A DNA stretch of 64,000 nt from Pedobacter sp. SL55 (GCF_026625705.1 NZ_CP113059.1:2976001-3040000), one strand, 5' to 3'; shown: positions 1 through 12,705, counted from the stretch's first letter. The notes: a model not told the origin generated them from the sequence alone. Numbers and translations: made by a program.

Positions 1-735
1 AGAACAGTAAACTCATTTATAGCGCAGAAGCCAATCAAAGGTATAGCTGGATGCAGCGTACAGGCCATCCGAGTAGGGCAAAGCTACGGTTACATCGCGG
101 AAGGACTGTTCCGTAGCCAGCAGGAAATTACAGGTTACCCTACTATAGAAGGATACACGCCACAACCTGGAGATATTAAATACAGGGATTTGAACGGCGA
201 TGGCATCATTAACCAATATGACCAAACCACCATCGGTTCGCAAAAGCCGAGTTTATTTTTAGGTGCCAGGTTAGGTTTTAATGTTGGCGGCTTTGATGTT
301 AGCGCTTTAATGCAGGGCGTAATTAATCAAGAAGTTTACCTATCGGGAAATAGCTACTGGGAGTTTCAAGGTGGTACGGCGCAAGCTTATCAAAACCATT
401 TAGACCGATGGACACCATCAACAGCTGCCACGGCTCAATATCCACGCTTAACCACGAACTCTGGGCCAAGAAACGGTGCGCCAAATAATTTTGTAGGCTC
501 ATCTTTTTGGTTAAGAAATGGCGATTTCCTAAAGTTGAGAAATGTAGAATTAGGCTACACGCTTCCAGCTAAGCTTACTCAAAAAATTGGTATAAAATCT
601 ACTCGCCTATTCGCAAATGGATTAAACCTGTGGACTTTAAGTTCAAAAACTTTTAACGGTGCCGATCCAGAAAACTTCAATGGAACTTACCCCATTGAGC
701 GTGTGTTTTCTTTCGGTTTAAATATTCAATTATAG
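1..735 (+). pseudogene. SusC-like TonB-dependent receptor, C-terminal part, frameshifted
   Basis: This is the end of an outer-membrane SusC/RagA-family glycan importer whose start lies outside the window. The C-terminal barrel has the usual features: a DLNGDG calcium-loop-like segment (about 192-210), late beta-strands, the LRNVELGYTLP motif and a terminal strand ending in a hydrophobic residue. Before about position 72 the SusC-like reading is in frame 3 (SAEANQRYSWMQRTGHP), and after it in frame 1 (VGQSYGYIAEGLF), so one extra base sits near 72. The SusD partner starts 10 bp downstream. The indel could be a sequencing error, because neighbouring genes have similar ones. Confidence 0.85.
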
Positions 736-745
736 CATTACAGAT

Positions 746-2423
746 ATGAAAAGAGTACTTTATTTTTTAATCATCGTATCGGTGCTAGCCCAATCTTGCA
801 GAAAGTTCGAAAACGAACCAGAAGAAAGGGTGCTAGAAACAGATGTGTTTGATCCTACAGATCAAATGGGTGTACAATCTACTGCTTATTTACTGGGCAT
901 TTATTCATTCTTGCCCAGCGGATTTAACCGTATTGAAGGCGATTTTTTAGATGCGGCTACAGATGATGCCGTGCCTTCTTCAGAGCGTTCCAATATCATG
1001 TTGTTTACCAATGGACAGCTTAACGCTACCAACTATCCAGATAACAACTGGGCAAACAGTTACACCATCATCAGAAGAAGCAATGTTTTTCTGAAGAATA
1101 TTGGCGTAGTTCCTATTCCTGATGCAACTAAAAAGAGACAAGTGGCCGAAGCTCGTTTTCTACGTGCTTTTGCCTACTTCGAGTTGTTGAAACGTTATGG
1201 AGGCATACCACTGGTTGGCGATCAGGTATTTGATTTAAACAGTGATTTGAACTTGCCTCGTAATACTTTCGCAGAATGTGTAGATTACATTGCTGCAGAA
1301 TGCGATGCTGTTACGCCAGATTTGCCCAACGGATCTGCTGTTGCCGCTACAGAATTTGGCAGAATACCATCTGAAGCCGCAATGGCTTTAAAATGTAGAT
1401 TGTACCTTTATGCGGCCAGCCCGTTGTTTAACGGTGGCGGTTTCGAAACCAATGCACAATTAAAAGCATTAACAGGTTACCCTATCAATGATCCAAGCAG
1501 ATGGCAACGGGTAATTACCGCTGCCGAAGCATTAATTGCGAAAGGCTACTATAAATTACCAACCGCAACCGGAACAGCCGCCTACACAGCTGTGTTTACC
1601 ACTAAAATCAATACCGATATCATTTGGTCTAAGCAATCGTCAAATTCTACGGTAATTGAGAATGCAAACGCACCCGTGGGTTATGTCGCGCCAACTACCA
1701 GCAATGGCAGAAACAGCCCAACCCAAAATTTTGTGAATGCCTTTAGCAATGCCAATGGTACACCTTATACAGGTACTACAACGGCTGCTTCGCAATACGA
1801 AGGCCGCGATCCAAGGTTAAAAGCCATTCTTTTTTACAATGGCGTGCAATGGTTGGGCAGGGCAGTGCAAACTTACGAAGGCGGTTTGGATAAACCCAAT
1901 CAGGCTTTTAAAACACAAACCAAAACTTCTTATTATTTGAGAAAGTTCATGGGCGATTTTTCTAACTCCACCACCTATGCTAACCAAAGTCATAACTTCC
2001 CATATTTCCGCTTTGCGGATGTGTTGTTAAGCTATGCAGAAGCATTGAATGAGGTTGGAAGGGTAGAAGATGCCGTAAGACAAATGAATTTGGTGCGTGC
2101 CAGAGCAGGTATTACCGCAGGGGCTGGTAACAGATATGGCGTTCCTGTAGGTATACTTCAAGATGACCTTAGAGAGTTAATCAAAAATGAAAGACGTATT
2201 GAATTGAGTTTCGAGGAGCATCGTTTCTGGGATTTGCGCAGATGGAAAATGAGCTGAATTGGCAACTACCTTACAAGGGTTAACCATTACTCAAAATGAT
2301 CCATTGTATGTACTCAAGAATGTGAACACGATGATATTTCAGCCTAAATATTATCACATGCCCATTCCTTATTCAGAAATAATTAGAAATAACAAGTTGG
2401 TTCAAAACGAAGGTTATTACTAA
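746..2423 (+). pseudogene. SusD/RagB family nutrient-binding lipoprotein, frameshifted near its end
   Basis: This is the surface glycan-binding lipoprotein partner of the SusC that ends just upstream. It has a lipoprotein signal with a lipobox-like AQSC (Cys18), TPR-like helices containing EARFLRAFAYFELLKRYGG, and the ASPLFNGGG motif typical of SusD. The C-terminal SusD motif NERRIELSFEEHRFWDLRRW is intact, but the frame then hits a stop at about 2255. Reading on in the next frame (to the stop at 2421-2423) gives a typical SusD end containing YHMPIPYSEI and NEGYY. One extra base around 2250 therefore truncates the protein by roughly 55 residues. Confidence 0.88.
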
Positions 2424-2498
2424 AAAAAAATCAGGCATTTTATTAAAATATCGATGATAAGGCCGACCTAGCAAAGGCGGCTGTTCAATAAAGATTAT

Positions 2499-5400
2499 AT
2501 GATGAAAAAAATAACATATCTATGCTGCATTTGTATGCTACTGTTGAGCATAAAAGCCAACGCACAGAAAAGGCAGATTAGTGGTGTGGTAAGCGATCAA
2601 TCGGGGGGGGTGCCTGGGGCAACAGTGGTCGAGAAAGGAAATCCATCTAACGGTACCACCACTAATCAAGAAGGGAAATTTACGCTCAATGTGAACAGTA
2701 ATGTTCTTGTGGTACGATTGATTGGCTACACTAGCAAAGAAATTAATATCGATGGAAAAACAAATATCACAGTATCGCTACAAGAAGATAAAACAACTTT
2801 AGATGATGTAGTGGTAGTAGGCTATGGCACACAGAAGAAAAAAACGTTAACGGGTGCTGTAGCGAGCATTGGTGGAGATGAAATTAGACAAAGTCCATCG
2901 CCTAGTTTGCAGAATACATTAGCCGGACGTATCACTGGTTTTGCTTCGCAACAAACTAGTGGCCAGCCAGGTGCCGATGGAGCTCGGTTTTACATTCGGG
3001 GGTGAGTTCTTACGTATCAGGTTCGAGCAATAACCCTTTAATTTTGGTAGACGATATTGAGTTCACTTACGATCAGTTCTCTCAATTGAGTGCAAATGAG
3101 GTAGAGTCGGTAAGTATTTTGAAAGATGCCGCAACAACCTCTATTTATGGTATTAAAGGCGCAAATGGGGTGATTTTGGTAACTACAACTCGTGGAAAAG
3201 TTGGCAAGCCACGAATTACCGCATTGTTTGAGTATGGGTTAAGTCAGCTTACCAGAACCCCAAAAGCTTTGGGCTCTTACGAAGCCGCTTCATTAATTAA
3301 CGAGGCGCAAGTGAATACCAACAACTTAAACCCAAACCCGAGTTTTGTACGTACCTTTTCTGATGCCGACTTAGAATTGTACAGAACAGGCGAAGACCCT
3401 TACGGACATCCAAATAACGATTGGTCTGATATCTTATTAAAACAATTCGCACCACAGGCTAAAGCTAATTTTAACGTAAATGGTGGTACAGAAAAAGCAA
3501 AGTATTTTGTTTCTATTGGTTACTTAGACCAAGGTGGCCAACTTAAAGATTTTAGTGCCGATTTAAACAGCAGATTTTACTATAAAAGATACAACTATCG
3601 TTCTAACATCGATTTGAAAGTAACTAAAACACTCGATGTAAAATTTGATTTGTTCGGAAATGTGGATGAAACAAACTCCAATAACGCTACGGCCAATAAT
3701 ACTATTTTTAGCGATTTGGGTCGTTTGGGCGAAACAGCGCCGTTTAACTATCCGGTTTATAATCCAAACGGAACTTTAGGGTATAGCGTTTGGCAAAGAA
3801 CCGCATCTGGAAGAAATAACAACAACATTGTTGGCCGTTTAATGTACAATGGTTATTACCGATATTTCAATAATAACATCAACCTATCTACCTCAGCTAA
3901 CCAAAAACTAGATTTTATCACTCCGGGACTTTCGCTAAAAGGTGTATTGGCTTACCGTAATCTATATTTTTACAGTCGCTCTCTTTCTAGGCCAGTAACC
4001 GGAACTGGTTTTATTTCTTACGTATATGACCCGGTAACTGATTCGTACAGCTTTGGTCAGCGTGACAATATCTTTAGAATTAGTACGCCCGGCTTAAGTT
4101 ACAGTCCTGGTAGTACAGCAAGTGCGCTTACCATGCAAGCCATGTTAAATTATAACAGAAGTTTTGGAAGCCACAATGTTTCTGGTTTGGTTTTATATAA
4201 TACAAGTGACAAGAGGTATCAAAACTCGAGTAATGGAGGTTTGTATAACTTTATTCCAGAGATATTTAGCGGTATTACAGCTAGGTTTGGTTATGATTAT
4301 AAGCAGAAGTATTTAATAGAATTTAGTGGTGCATATAATGGTTCAGATCGTTTTGCAAAAGGTAAAAAATTAGGTTTTTTTCCAGCGGTATCTGTAGGTT
4401 GGAACCTTGCCGAAGAAAGCTTTGTTAAGGATAACCTGAATTTCATCGACCAATTTAAACTAAGAGGATCTTATGGCTTGGTTGGAGCAGATAATACAGG
4501 AGGCGTATACGCATACCTTCAAAATTGGGCAACAGGATCGGGAAGTGGTTTGTTTGGTTTGGCCACCAATAATGGTTTCGGAACGGTAACCGAGGGCACT
4601 TTAGCCAATGATGAGGTAACTTGGGAAAAAGATAAAAAGTTAGATATAGGTTTAGATATGGCTTTCTTTAAAAATAAGCTATCTGCTAAATTAGATTATT
4701 TCAATAACAATAGATACGACATCATTACCAATCGCGGAACCATTTCTGCCGTATTCGGACAAAATTTGCCACTGGTAAACATTGGTAGAACAAACAACCG
4801 TGGTTTCGAAGCAGAAATTAGTTTTAGAGACGATATCTCTAAAAATTGGAATTACTCTATACAAGGAACCTATTCATTAGCTAAAAATAAAATTACTTTT
4901 AGAGATGAGGCTGTTACGTTATATCCTTACCAAAGGGAAACCGGAATGCCTATTGGCTCGGTATTAAAGTACAAATGGACAGGCGAATTTTACACTGCGG
5001 CAGACATTGCTAATCCAGCAGTTCCAAAACCAACTATTGGCGGCCGACCAGGCGATCTTAAATACATGGATTTGAATGGCGACGGTGCGATAGACGCCAA
5101 CGATAGGTCGTTTTTCGGTAATACCAATTTGCCAAATACAATAGCAGGTGTTACGCTGGGGGCTGGTTATAAAAACTTTAGGCTAACGGTTTTATTCCAA
5201 GCGGCTTTAAATTTTGTAGCTAGTGCACAAGGTGCGGTAATTCACCACAATGCTAGTAATCAATTGCCTATACACCAAAAACATTGGACCCCAGAGTTAG
5301 GCAACAATGCAAAATATCCGCAGTTGTACACTACCGCTTTAAGTCAAAGTCCAAGAGATTTTTACTCAGATTTTTGGGCCATTCCTGGCGATTATGTGCG

Positions 5401-5617
5401 CCTTAAAACTGCAGAACTAAGCTATACCGCAGGTCCTAAACTGTTATCTAAACTAGGTGTAAAAGGTTTGCGTTTATACACCAATGGCTACAATTTACTA
5501 ACCTTTACCAAACTAGATAGGCTATACAATTTAGATCCAGAGATATTGGAGTCTGCTGGCGATTTGCCTTATCCACCAACAAGAATAATGAACATGGGTT
5601 TAAACGTTACCTTTTAA
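2499..5617 (+). pseudogene. SusC/RagA family TonB-linked outer membrane protein, split by a frameshift
   Basis: This is a full-length SusC-type importer of about 1,040 residues. It has a signal peptide ending ANAQ, a CarboxypepD_reg-like domain (about residues 27-100), the conserved DDVVVVGYGTQKK TonB-box region, a plug domain and a 22-strand-type barrel. The frame stops at 3005 directly after FYIRG, and the next frame continues with SSYVSGSSNNPLILVDDIEF, exactly as the family expects. One G appears to be missing from the G5 run at about 2998-3002. The SusD partner follows 8 bp later. Without correction this yields a 168-aa fragment and an 871-aa fragment. Confidence 0.9.
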
Positions 5618-5625
5618 TCTGTACC

Positions 5626-7365
5626 ATGAAAAAGATATTAATTACAACATTGCTTCCATTGGTGTTTTTTGCTTGCAAAAAAACTGGAGGTTTAGAAGAT
5701 AAAACTACAGGATTAACCGAAGAGGCGGTATTTACAGATAGCGTTCAAACAACAAATTTCTTGAATAGAATTTATGTAGATGCTGGTTATACTTTTGGCC
5801 CATCGCGTTTTAACTCTGCAGGAGGCTCTGGAAATACCGAATTGGCAACCGATAATGCCGAAGGAAACAACAACCTTTCGGTGTGGGGCAATGCTTATGC
5901 ACAAGGAACCATTGGCCCATCAAATGTGTTAACCGGTTTTGCTACCGATAAAGATTTCTGGAACACGCCTTACAAAAACATCCGTAGGGTTAACCTTTTG
6001 CTAGAGAAAATTGGTGGCGCACCTTTCCACGAATCAACCAAAAGAAGAATGCGTGCCGAAGCTAGGTTTTTACGGGCGTTTTATTACCACCACATGGTCA
6101 TCGCCTTTGGCGGGGTACCCTTAATTGGCGATAAGGTTTTTGGCATCAACGATATCATTAACATACCAAGAGGTACTTATGCCGAGTGTGTCAGTTATAT
6201 GGTGTCAGAATTAGATGCAGCAGCGGCTGATTTAGCAAATGTTACTTACAAAGATATCGACTTTGGTAGGGCTACCAGAGGCGCTTGCCTAGCCTTAAAA
6301 TCTAGGGTGTTGTTGTATGCTGCTAGTCCACTTTTTAACGGTGGCGGTATTAGCAAAAGCGCTGTAGTTGGCTATCCAACTTTTAGCGTAAGCAGATGGC
6401 AACAAGCTGCCGATGCAGCAGAAGCAGTGATTGGTTTAGGGCTTTATAGTTTGCACGTAGATAACACCACAAGACCTGGGAATGGTTTTTACGAGGTGTT
6501 TTTAAAACGGATAAACAGCGAATATATCTTCCAATATAACCGCCCGGCTCAGAAAGAATTTGAAGCTTACTACCTGCCACCTACACGTACTGGAGCCTCT
6601 ATCATGAAACCTACTCAAAGTTTGGTAGAGGCTTTTCCCATGAGGGATGGAAAAACGATTGCCGAAAGCGCTACCTATAACCCCAATGATCCTTACGTAA
6701 ACAGAGATCCTCGCTTCACTTATTCTATTATTCATAACGGACTGTCTTACATCAATAACAGTGCGGTAAAAACCATTGTTTACACTTACACCAATACGGG
6801 TTCTACCATTGCCAATACCACTGCAGATGCTTATACGCCAAGTAATAATTTCACAGGTTATTTCAGTAGAAAAATGTGCGATGAGAACATTTCAAATGCA
6901 TTAGCAGCTACTACTGAAAGAGCTTGGCCGTTAATTCGTTACGCCGAAATTTTATTGAACTATGCGGAAGCGATTAATGAAACTGGGCAACCAGAAAAGG
7001 CTGTAGAGAAATTGGTAATACTTAGGGAGCGTGCCGGAATATTGCCAGGTGCAGATGGTAGGTATGGCATTAAAGCAAATATTACTACTGATGAGTTGCG
7101 CCCACTTATTCAAAATGAGCGCCGTATAGAATTGGCTTTCGAAGACCACCGTTTCAATGATATCAGAAGATGGAAAATTGCCTCTACAGTACTCAAAGGT
7201 TTTAATAGTATCGACATCATTACACGCACAGGTACCAATAGTTTTGTACACACAATTTCTAGAGCACCACGCCCGTTGAATTTTAGGGATGCGATGTATT
7301 TGCTACCTATTCCTTTGTCGGAAATTCAAAAAATGCCTTTAATGGAGCAAAATCCAGAATACTAA
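5626..7365 (+). CDS. SusD/RagB family nutrient-binding outer membrane lipoprotein
   Basis: This is the SusD partner of the preceding SusC (579 aa) and the only intact gene of the first 14 kb. The signal peptide ends in a lipobox-like FFAC (Cys17). Family motifs are in order: RAEARFLRAFYYHHM near residue 145, AASPLFNGGG near 240, NERRIELAFEDHRFNDIRRW near 505, and the C-terminal LLPIPLSEIQ motif with a final NPEY. It is expected to bind the oligosaccharide at the cell surface and act as a lid on SusC. It is translationally close to SusC (8-bp gap) and is followed by a strong terminator. Confidence 0.95.
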   Translation: MKKILITTLLPLVFFACKKTGGLEDKTTGLTEEAVFTDSVQTTNFLNRIYVDAGYTFGPSRFNSAGGSGNTELATDNAEGNNNLSVWGNAYAQGTIGPSNVLTGFATDKDFWNTPYKNIRRVNLLLEKIGGAPFHESTKRRMRAEARFLRAFYYHHMVIAFGGVPLIGDKVFGINDIINIPRGTYAECVSYMVSELDAAAADLANVTYKDIDFGRATRGACLALKSRVLLYAASPLFNGGGISKSAVVGYPTFSVSRWQQAADAAEAVIGLGLYSLHVDNTTRPGNGFYEVFLKRINSEYIFQYNRPAQKEFEAYYLPPTRTGASIMKPTQSLVEAFPMRDGKTIAESATYNPNDPYVNRDPRFTYSIIHNGLSYINNSAVKTIVYTYTNTGSTIANTTADAYTPSNNFTGYFSRKMCDENISNALAATTERAWPLIRYAEILLNYAEAINETGQPEKAVEKLVILRERAGILPGADGRYGIKANITTDELRPLIQNERRIELAFEDHRFNDIRRWKIASTVLKGFNSIDIITRTGTNSFVHTISRAPRPLNFRDAMYLLPIPLSEIQKMPLMEQNPEY

Positions 7366-7393
7366 GATTTGGTTTAGTTATAAAAGGTGCAAG

Positions 7394-7425
7394 GGCAGCG
7401 CAAAAGCGCTGCCTTTTGCTTTTTG
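7394..7425 (+). terminator. Rho-independent terminator after the second SusC/SusD pair
   Basis: An 8-bp perfect GC-rich stem (GGCAGCGC, 7394-7401, with GCGCTGCC, 7406-7413) closes an AAAA loop and is followed by a T-rich stretch. It separates the SusCD unit from the regulator gene downstream. Confidence 0.85.
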
Positions 7426-7563
7426 AAAAGTAGAGCTGTAGAAATCTGGTCATTGGGCAAATAAGTTGCGATTAAATACCTCAACTAAGCTTTAATTTTA
7501 ACGATTTCCATTGCAAATTCCACTCAAATTTCGTTATTTGTAGGTTTACCGCCAACCAAACGT

Positions 7564-8602
7564 ATGAAGAGTAATCAAGTAACCATTGTAGATATTGCCA
7601 ATGAGCTGAACATGTCAAAATCTACGGTATCTAGGGCACTTACAGGCCACCCCAATGTAAAGCCCGAAACTAGGGCAAAAGTATATGCTAGAGCTTGCCG
7701 AAAAACTTGATTACCAGCGTAACATGTTGTCTATTAGTTTAATTACCAATAAAACTAAAACCATTGGCATTGTGCTGCCAGATTTTTTCACTTCTTTTTT
7801 TCCGCAGGTGGTGGTTGGTGCCCAAGAAGAAGCAGCTAGGCAGGGGTATAGCGTCATCGTGTCGCAATGCAACGAAAGTTATGAAACTGAAGTAGCCAAT
7901 TCAAAGGTAATGCTGGCCAATAGGGTAGATGGTGTAATGGTATCCTTAACTAAGGAAACACTAAATTATGATCATTGGAAGGCCTTTATCAGACGGAAAA
8001 TCCCGGTGGTGTTCTTTAACCGGGTATGCGAAGAAATGATGGTGCCTAAAGTAGTGGTAAATGATTACGATGCCGCTTTCCAAGCCGTTGAACACCTCAT
8101 TTCCATCGGCAAACGCAGAATTGCACATTTAGCAGGCCCTGCCCAACTGGTGGTAAGCCGTAAGCGCATGAGTGGTTATCGCGATGCGCTCATCAAAAAT
8201 AACATCCCCATAGATGAAGAGCTAATTATAGAGTACGATTTGAACCTGACTAAGGTTAAAATGTACATGAAGCATTTGTTGGGAATGACCAATCCGCCAG
8301 ATGCGATATTCGCCGTAAATGATCCCACAGCAATTGAGGCCATCCAAGTGATTAAGCAAGCTGGCAAACGCATTCCCGAAGATATCGCAGTAGTGGGTTT
8401 TAGCGATAATTACGGTTCGAACTTTATAGAACCGAGCTTAACCACTGTGGCTCAGCCAGTAAAAGAAATCGGTAAAACCGCCATGGAGCTATTGCTCGGC
8501 TTAATGGATAAAGACAGCTCGGAGTGGAAGCCCTTAATTCGCACCCTTGATACCGAGTTGATTGTTCGTAATTCCACGGTAAAGCAAGCGCAGGAGGAAT
8601 AA
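7564..8602 (+). pseudogene. LacI family transcriptional regulator, frameshifted
   Basis: Starting at the ATG at 7564, the N-terminal LacI helix-turn-helix is clear (VTIVDIANELNMSKSTVSRALTGHP). The frame breaks at about 7677-7684 and resumes as MLELAEKLDYQ. An A4 run that should be A3 would restore AKYMLELAEKLDYQ. The rest is a periplasmic-binding-protein-like effector domain (residues about 60-340), with IGIVLPDFFTSFFP at its start and the DIAVVGFSDN motif near the end. It probably controls the neighbouring glycan genes through the palindromes just downstream. An internal start at 7685 would give a protein without a DNA-binding domain. Confidence 0.9.
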
Positions 8603-8620
8603 TTTCTTCCTGTTTTAATA

Positions 8621-8651
8621 GGGAACGTTCCCAAATTTCGGGAGCGTTCCC
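8621..8651. promoter_or_regulatory. Tandem palindromes, probable LacI-family operators (or a regulator terminator)
   Basis: GGGAACGTTCCC at 8621-8632 is a perfect 12-bp palindrome with the central CG usual in LacI-family operators. GGGAGCGTTCCC at 8640-8651 repeats it with one mismatch. Their centres are 19 bp apart, about two helical turns. The pair sits after the regulator stop codon and about 85 bp before the oxidoreductase start. The two copies could also pair with each other and are followed by ATTGTTTTTT, so a terminator role is an alternative. Confidence 0.6.
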
Positions 8652-8733
8652 ATTGTTTTTTCAGTTTTCCCAAGCACTTATCTCTAAATAATAAAAAATA
8701 TCTTCGAGCTGATAACTATTGCCATAAACTTTA

Positions 8734-11021
8734 ATGAAAAAAGAGCAGGCTTCGGCGAAACGAGATTTAAATAAAATCAATTTAACGGCAGATTTAGTGG
8801 TTGCAGGCGGCGGACTTTCGGGTGTGTGTGCTGCAATTACAGCTGCCAGACAAGGTATAAAAGTATTTTTGGTACAAGATAGACCCGTTTTGGGTGGTAA
8901 TTCCTCAAGTGAGGTGAGGCTGTGGATCTTGGGTGCGACATCGCACATGGGAAATAACAATCGATGGGCAAGGGAAGGCGGTGTGATTGATGAAATTTTA
9001 GTTGAAAATACTTACAAAAATCCGGAGGGAAATCCATTGATTTTGGATATGATCTTGTTGGATAAAGTAACTCAAGAAAAAAATATTCAATTGCTTTTAA
9101 ACACGGCTGTTTTTGAGGTGGATAAAGAAGCGGATCAAATCAAATCGATCACTGCTTTTTGCAGCCAAAATTCCACTTTGTATCGGCTGGAAGCGCCCTT
9201 GTTTTGCGATGCCACAGGCGATGGTATTGTAGGTTTTTTGGCTGGTGCCGCTTTTAGAATGGGCGCCGAAAGTAAAGAGGAGTTTGATGAAGGCATGGCG
9301 CCAACTGCCGAATATGGCGAATTGTTAGGACACTCGCTTTATTTCTACAGTAAAGATACTGGTCGCCCAGTAAAATTCACACAGCCGAACTTTGCTTTAA
9401 GTGATATTACTGAAATACCTCGCTTTAAGCAATTTAACGCTAATGAATTTGGTTGTAAACTTTGGTGGGTAGAATACGGTGGGAGATTAGACACCGTTCA
9501 TGATACGGAGAAGATTAAATGGGAACTTTGGAAAGTGGTTTACGGCATTTGGAACCATATCAAAAATTCTGGAGAATTTCCAGAAGCTGAAAATTTAACA
9601 TTAGAATGGGTGGGTACAATCCCTGGCAAGCGAGAGAGTAGGCGCTTTGAAGGCGATTATATCTTAACGCAGAAAGATTTGGTTGAACAACGTCATCACG
9701 AGGATGCGGTTGCTTTTGGTGGCTGGTCGATAGATTTGCACCCAGCAGATGGGGTGTATAGTGAGCGTCCTGGCTGCAACCAATGGCATGGAAAAGGGAT
9801 TTTCGAGATTCCATATCGTACTTTGTACAGCAAGAATATTAGTAATTTATTCATCGCTGGCCGTATCATCAGTGTGAGCCATGTGGCTTTCGGTGCCACC
9901 CGTGTAATGGCAACCTGTGCTTACATAGGTCAATCGATAGGCATGGCTGCGGTTCTTTGTAAAAACGAAAGTTTGCAGCCAAGGGAAGTGCTTGCTAACG
10001 GACATATCCAACAGCTACAGCAAAAACTCTCCTTAAATGGTCAATATATCCCAGGCGTAAAGATCAATGACGTTTTAGATTTAATTCCGCAAAGCGAGAT
10101 CTCCGTTTCGAGTACCCTAAATTTCAAAGGTTTTGATCGCATTGATCTGTGGAAAAGCTTAACAACAGCTTCTGCACAGCTTTTTCCCATGCTTAAAGGA
10201 GAGTTGCCGGTATTTAATGTTGCAGTAAATGCAATCAAACCGACTACCTTTAAGGCATCGTTAAGAATTAGTGAAAGGGCAGAAGGTTTTACACCAGATC
10301 TAAATTTAGCCAGTAGGGAAATTGAAATTCAAGCGGGTGAACAAAATATCAACCTTGATTTTAGCGTGAATTTACCAGAAAAAAGTTATGTTTTTGTAGT
10401 TTTTGAAGCAAATGAGGCTATCCAACTCGGTTTTACAGAAAAACGTGTTACCGGAATTTTGTCGGTATTCAACTCAATAAATAAAGCAGTTTCCAATTTT
10501 GGGAAGCAAACGCCTCCGGCAGATGCAGGTGTAGATGAGTTCGAATTCTGGTGTCCACAACGTAGACCGCAGGGGCAAAATCTAGCGATTTCCTTGGCTA
10601 AACCTCAACCAGTTTTCGATAAATCAAACCTAATTAATGGAATTGATAGACCCGTTATTCAGCCGAATGCCTGGGTTTCAGATCCGGCAGATGCTTCCCC
10701 AACCTTAACTTTCGAATGGGATGAAGCGAAGACAATTAAACAAATAGATTTGTGGTTTGATGCAGATTTCGACCATCCGATGGAGTCTGTACTCATGGGG
10801 CATCCAGAAACCGTAATGCCTTTTTGTATCAGAAAATATGTGATTAGAATCAATCGGGTAAGATGGTGTTTGAGAAGGATGATAATTTTCAAACCCACCA
10901 GCGTATCATCCTAGATGAACCAATTTACACAAAAAAGCTAATTATTGAAGTAGAACATCCTTCTGAATTGGTGCCAGCAGCTATATTTGCGGTACGTTGT
11001 TATTCCGAAATTAAGCTATAG
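8734..11021 (+). pseudogene. FAD-dependent oxidoreductase (FAD_oxidored family), frameshifted near its end
   Basis: The N-terminus has a Rossmann dinucleotide-binding motif (VVAGGGLSGVCAAITAARQG) followed by RPVLGGNSSSEVRLW, and later CDATGDGIVGFLAGA. Together these match the FAD_oxidored family often found in Bacteroidota polysaccharide-utilisation loci. A C-terminal beta-rich region follows (residues about 480-760). The frame is lost after about 10857, where one G seems missing from a G-run. The next frame continues with GKMVFEKDDNFQTHQRII to a stop at 11019-11021, 2 bp before the symporter start. The substrate is unknown; oxidation of a sugar or sugar derivative is an inference from context. 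Confidence 0.85.
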
Positions 11022-11023
11022 CC

Positions 11024-12705
11024 ATGGTACAGTTAGATTTTATAGTAATGGGCGTTTTTGCCCTCTTAATATTTGCCATTGGCTTAACTTTTACCAGGGT
11101 GGGTAGCAAGAATGGTCAGGCTTTTTTGAAGCAGGTGGCGCAACACCTTGGTGGATCAACGGACTTTCACTCTTCATCAGTTATTTCTCTGCCGGAACCT
11201 TCGTCGTTTGGGGTTCAATTGCCTACAAGTTTGGGTTGGTTTCCAACACGATACAGTTGACAATGGCTATCAGCGGTTTCATTGTTACTTTATTCATTGC
11301 TGCAAGATGGAAAAAAACTGGCGTAGCTACCGCTGCCGAGTATATTGGGAAGCGTTTTGGTGGTAAAGAACAGCAGTTTTATACCTACATGACTTTGTTG
11401 CTAAGCTTATTTACTACTGCTGCCGTACTTTATCCGGTGGGTAAAATGGTACATGTAGCCACAGATTTACCGGTCAACACCTGTATCTTAATCATCGGGA
11501 TGATCATTGTACTTTACACAGCCGCAGGAGGACTATGGGCGGTTTTAGTGACCGATGTGGTTCAATTTGTTATTCTATCTGCAGCGGTACTAATCGTTAT
11601 TCCAATTTCATTTGCAGAAATTGGCGGCTTTCAAAACCTAGTTCAAAAGGCACCAACGCATTTCTTTGAGCCATTTAACGAAGATTATACGCTTGGTTTT
11701 ATGTTAGCCTTTATTGTTTATCAAACTTTTTATATTGGCGGAAACTGGTCGTACGTACAACGTTATACCAGTGTGGCCAAGCCAAAGGAATCAAAAAAAG
11801 TTGCAGGTATCTTTACCATTTTGTATTTCGTTAGTCCGGTTGTTTGGATGTTGCCGCCCATGATCTATCGTGTAATTAATCCCAATTTGGAAGGACTACA
11901 GACGGAAGATGCTTACATGATGTTGATCCAAAAAGTGATGCCAGGGGGATTGATTGGCTTGGTATTGGCCGGAATGGTTTCTGCAACTTCAAGTAAGGCG
12001 AATACAACCATTAATATGGCGGCTACGGTTTTTGCACAGGATATTTACAAGAACTTACTCAATCCCAAGGCTTCTGAAAAGAATGTGATCTGGATGGCCC
12101 GATTTTTCACGCTACTTTTTGGCGTACTTACCATTTTAGTAGCCATGTGGATCCCAAGTGCGGGCGGAATTGTAGAAGTGGTTTTAAGTACTGCTTCAAT
12201 TGCTGGCGGTGCACTTTTTGCGCCAATCATCTTGACACTTTTTTCGAAACGACAAACTGGATTTTCAGTGGTTACCGCCACAGTTGCATCTTTAATCATT
12301 AACTTGTTTTTTAAAGTTATTGCACCAGATTTGATAGACTTAAAGCTGACCAGAACCATGGAAACCGTTCTCGGTATGGGAATACCGATGTTGATCTTGT
12401 TGATTTTCGAACTGCGATACATCTCTACAGGATTGGTGTCTAGTAGGGCTATTGAAATGAAAAATGCTTTAGCACTAAGCAAAGAAGTTAACGTGTTTGA
12501 CCCAGAAGAACAGCAGGCAGCAGAAAAGCAAAACGTATTTGGTATTCGTGTAATCGCTATATCTATGGCGGTAGTTGGTGCCGGAATTGTTTATTTAGGC
12601 TTAGTAGCACCTAGCTTTTCGAATATTATTGCCGCAGTGGGTGCACTAATTTTTGTTGCCGCTGCAGCTATCGGTATGGTTACCATCAAAAGAAAGATAG
12701 CATGA
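11024..12705 (+). pseudogene. Sodium:solute symporter (SSS family), frameshifted
   Basis: This is a multi-pass inner-membrane symporter of about 560 residues. It starts MVQLDFIVMGVFALLIFAIG, is lost after about 33 codons in a T6 run (11122-11127), and resumes in the next frame as FEAGGATPWWINGLSLFISYFSAGTF. That second stretch is the conserved SSS signature, so one T is missing. Downstream helices and the YTAAGGLWAVLVTDVVQF and GMVSATSSKANT motifs are intact. The stop overlaps the next start by 4 bp (12702-12705), so the two are co-translated. It probably imports the sugar released by this locus. Confidence 0.9.
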
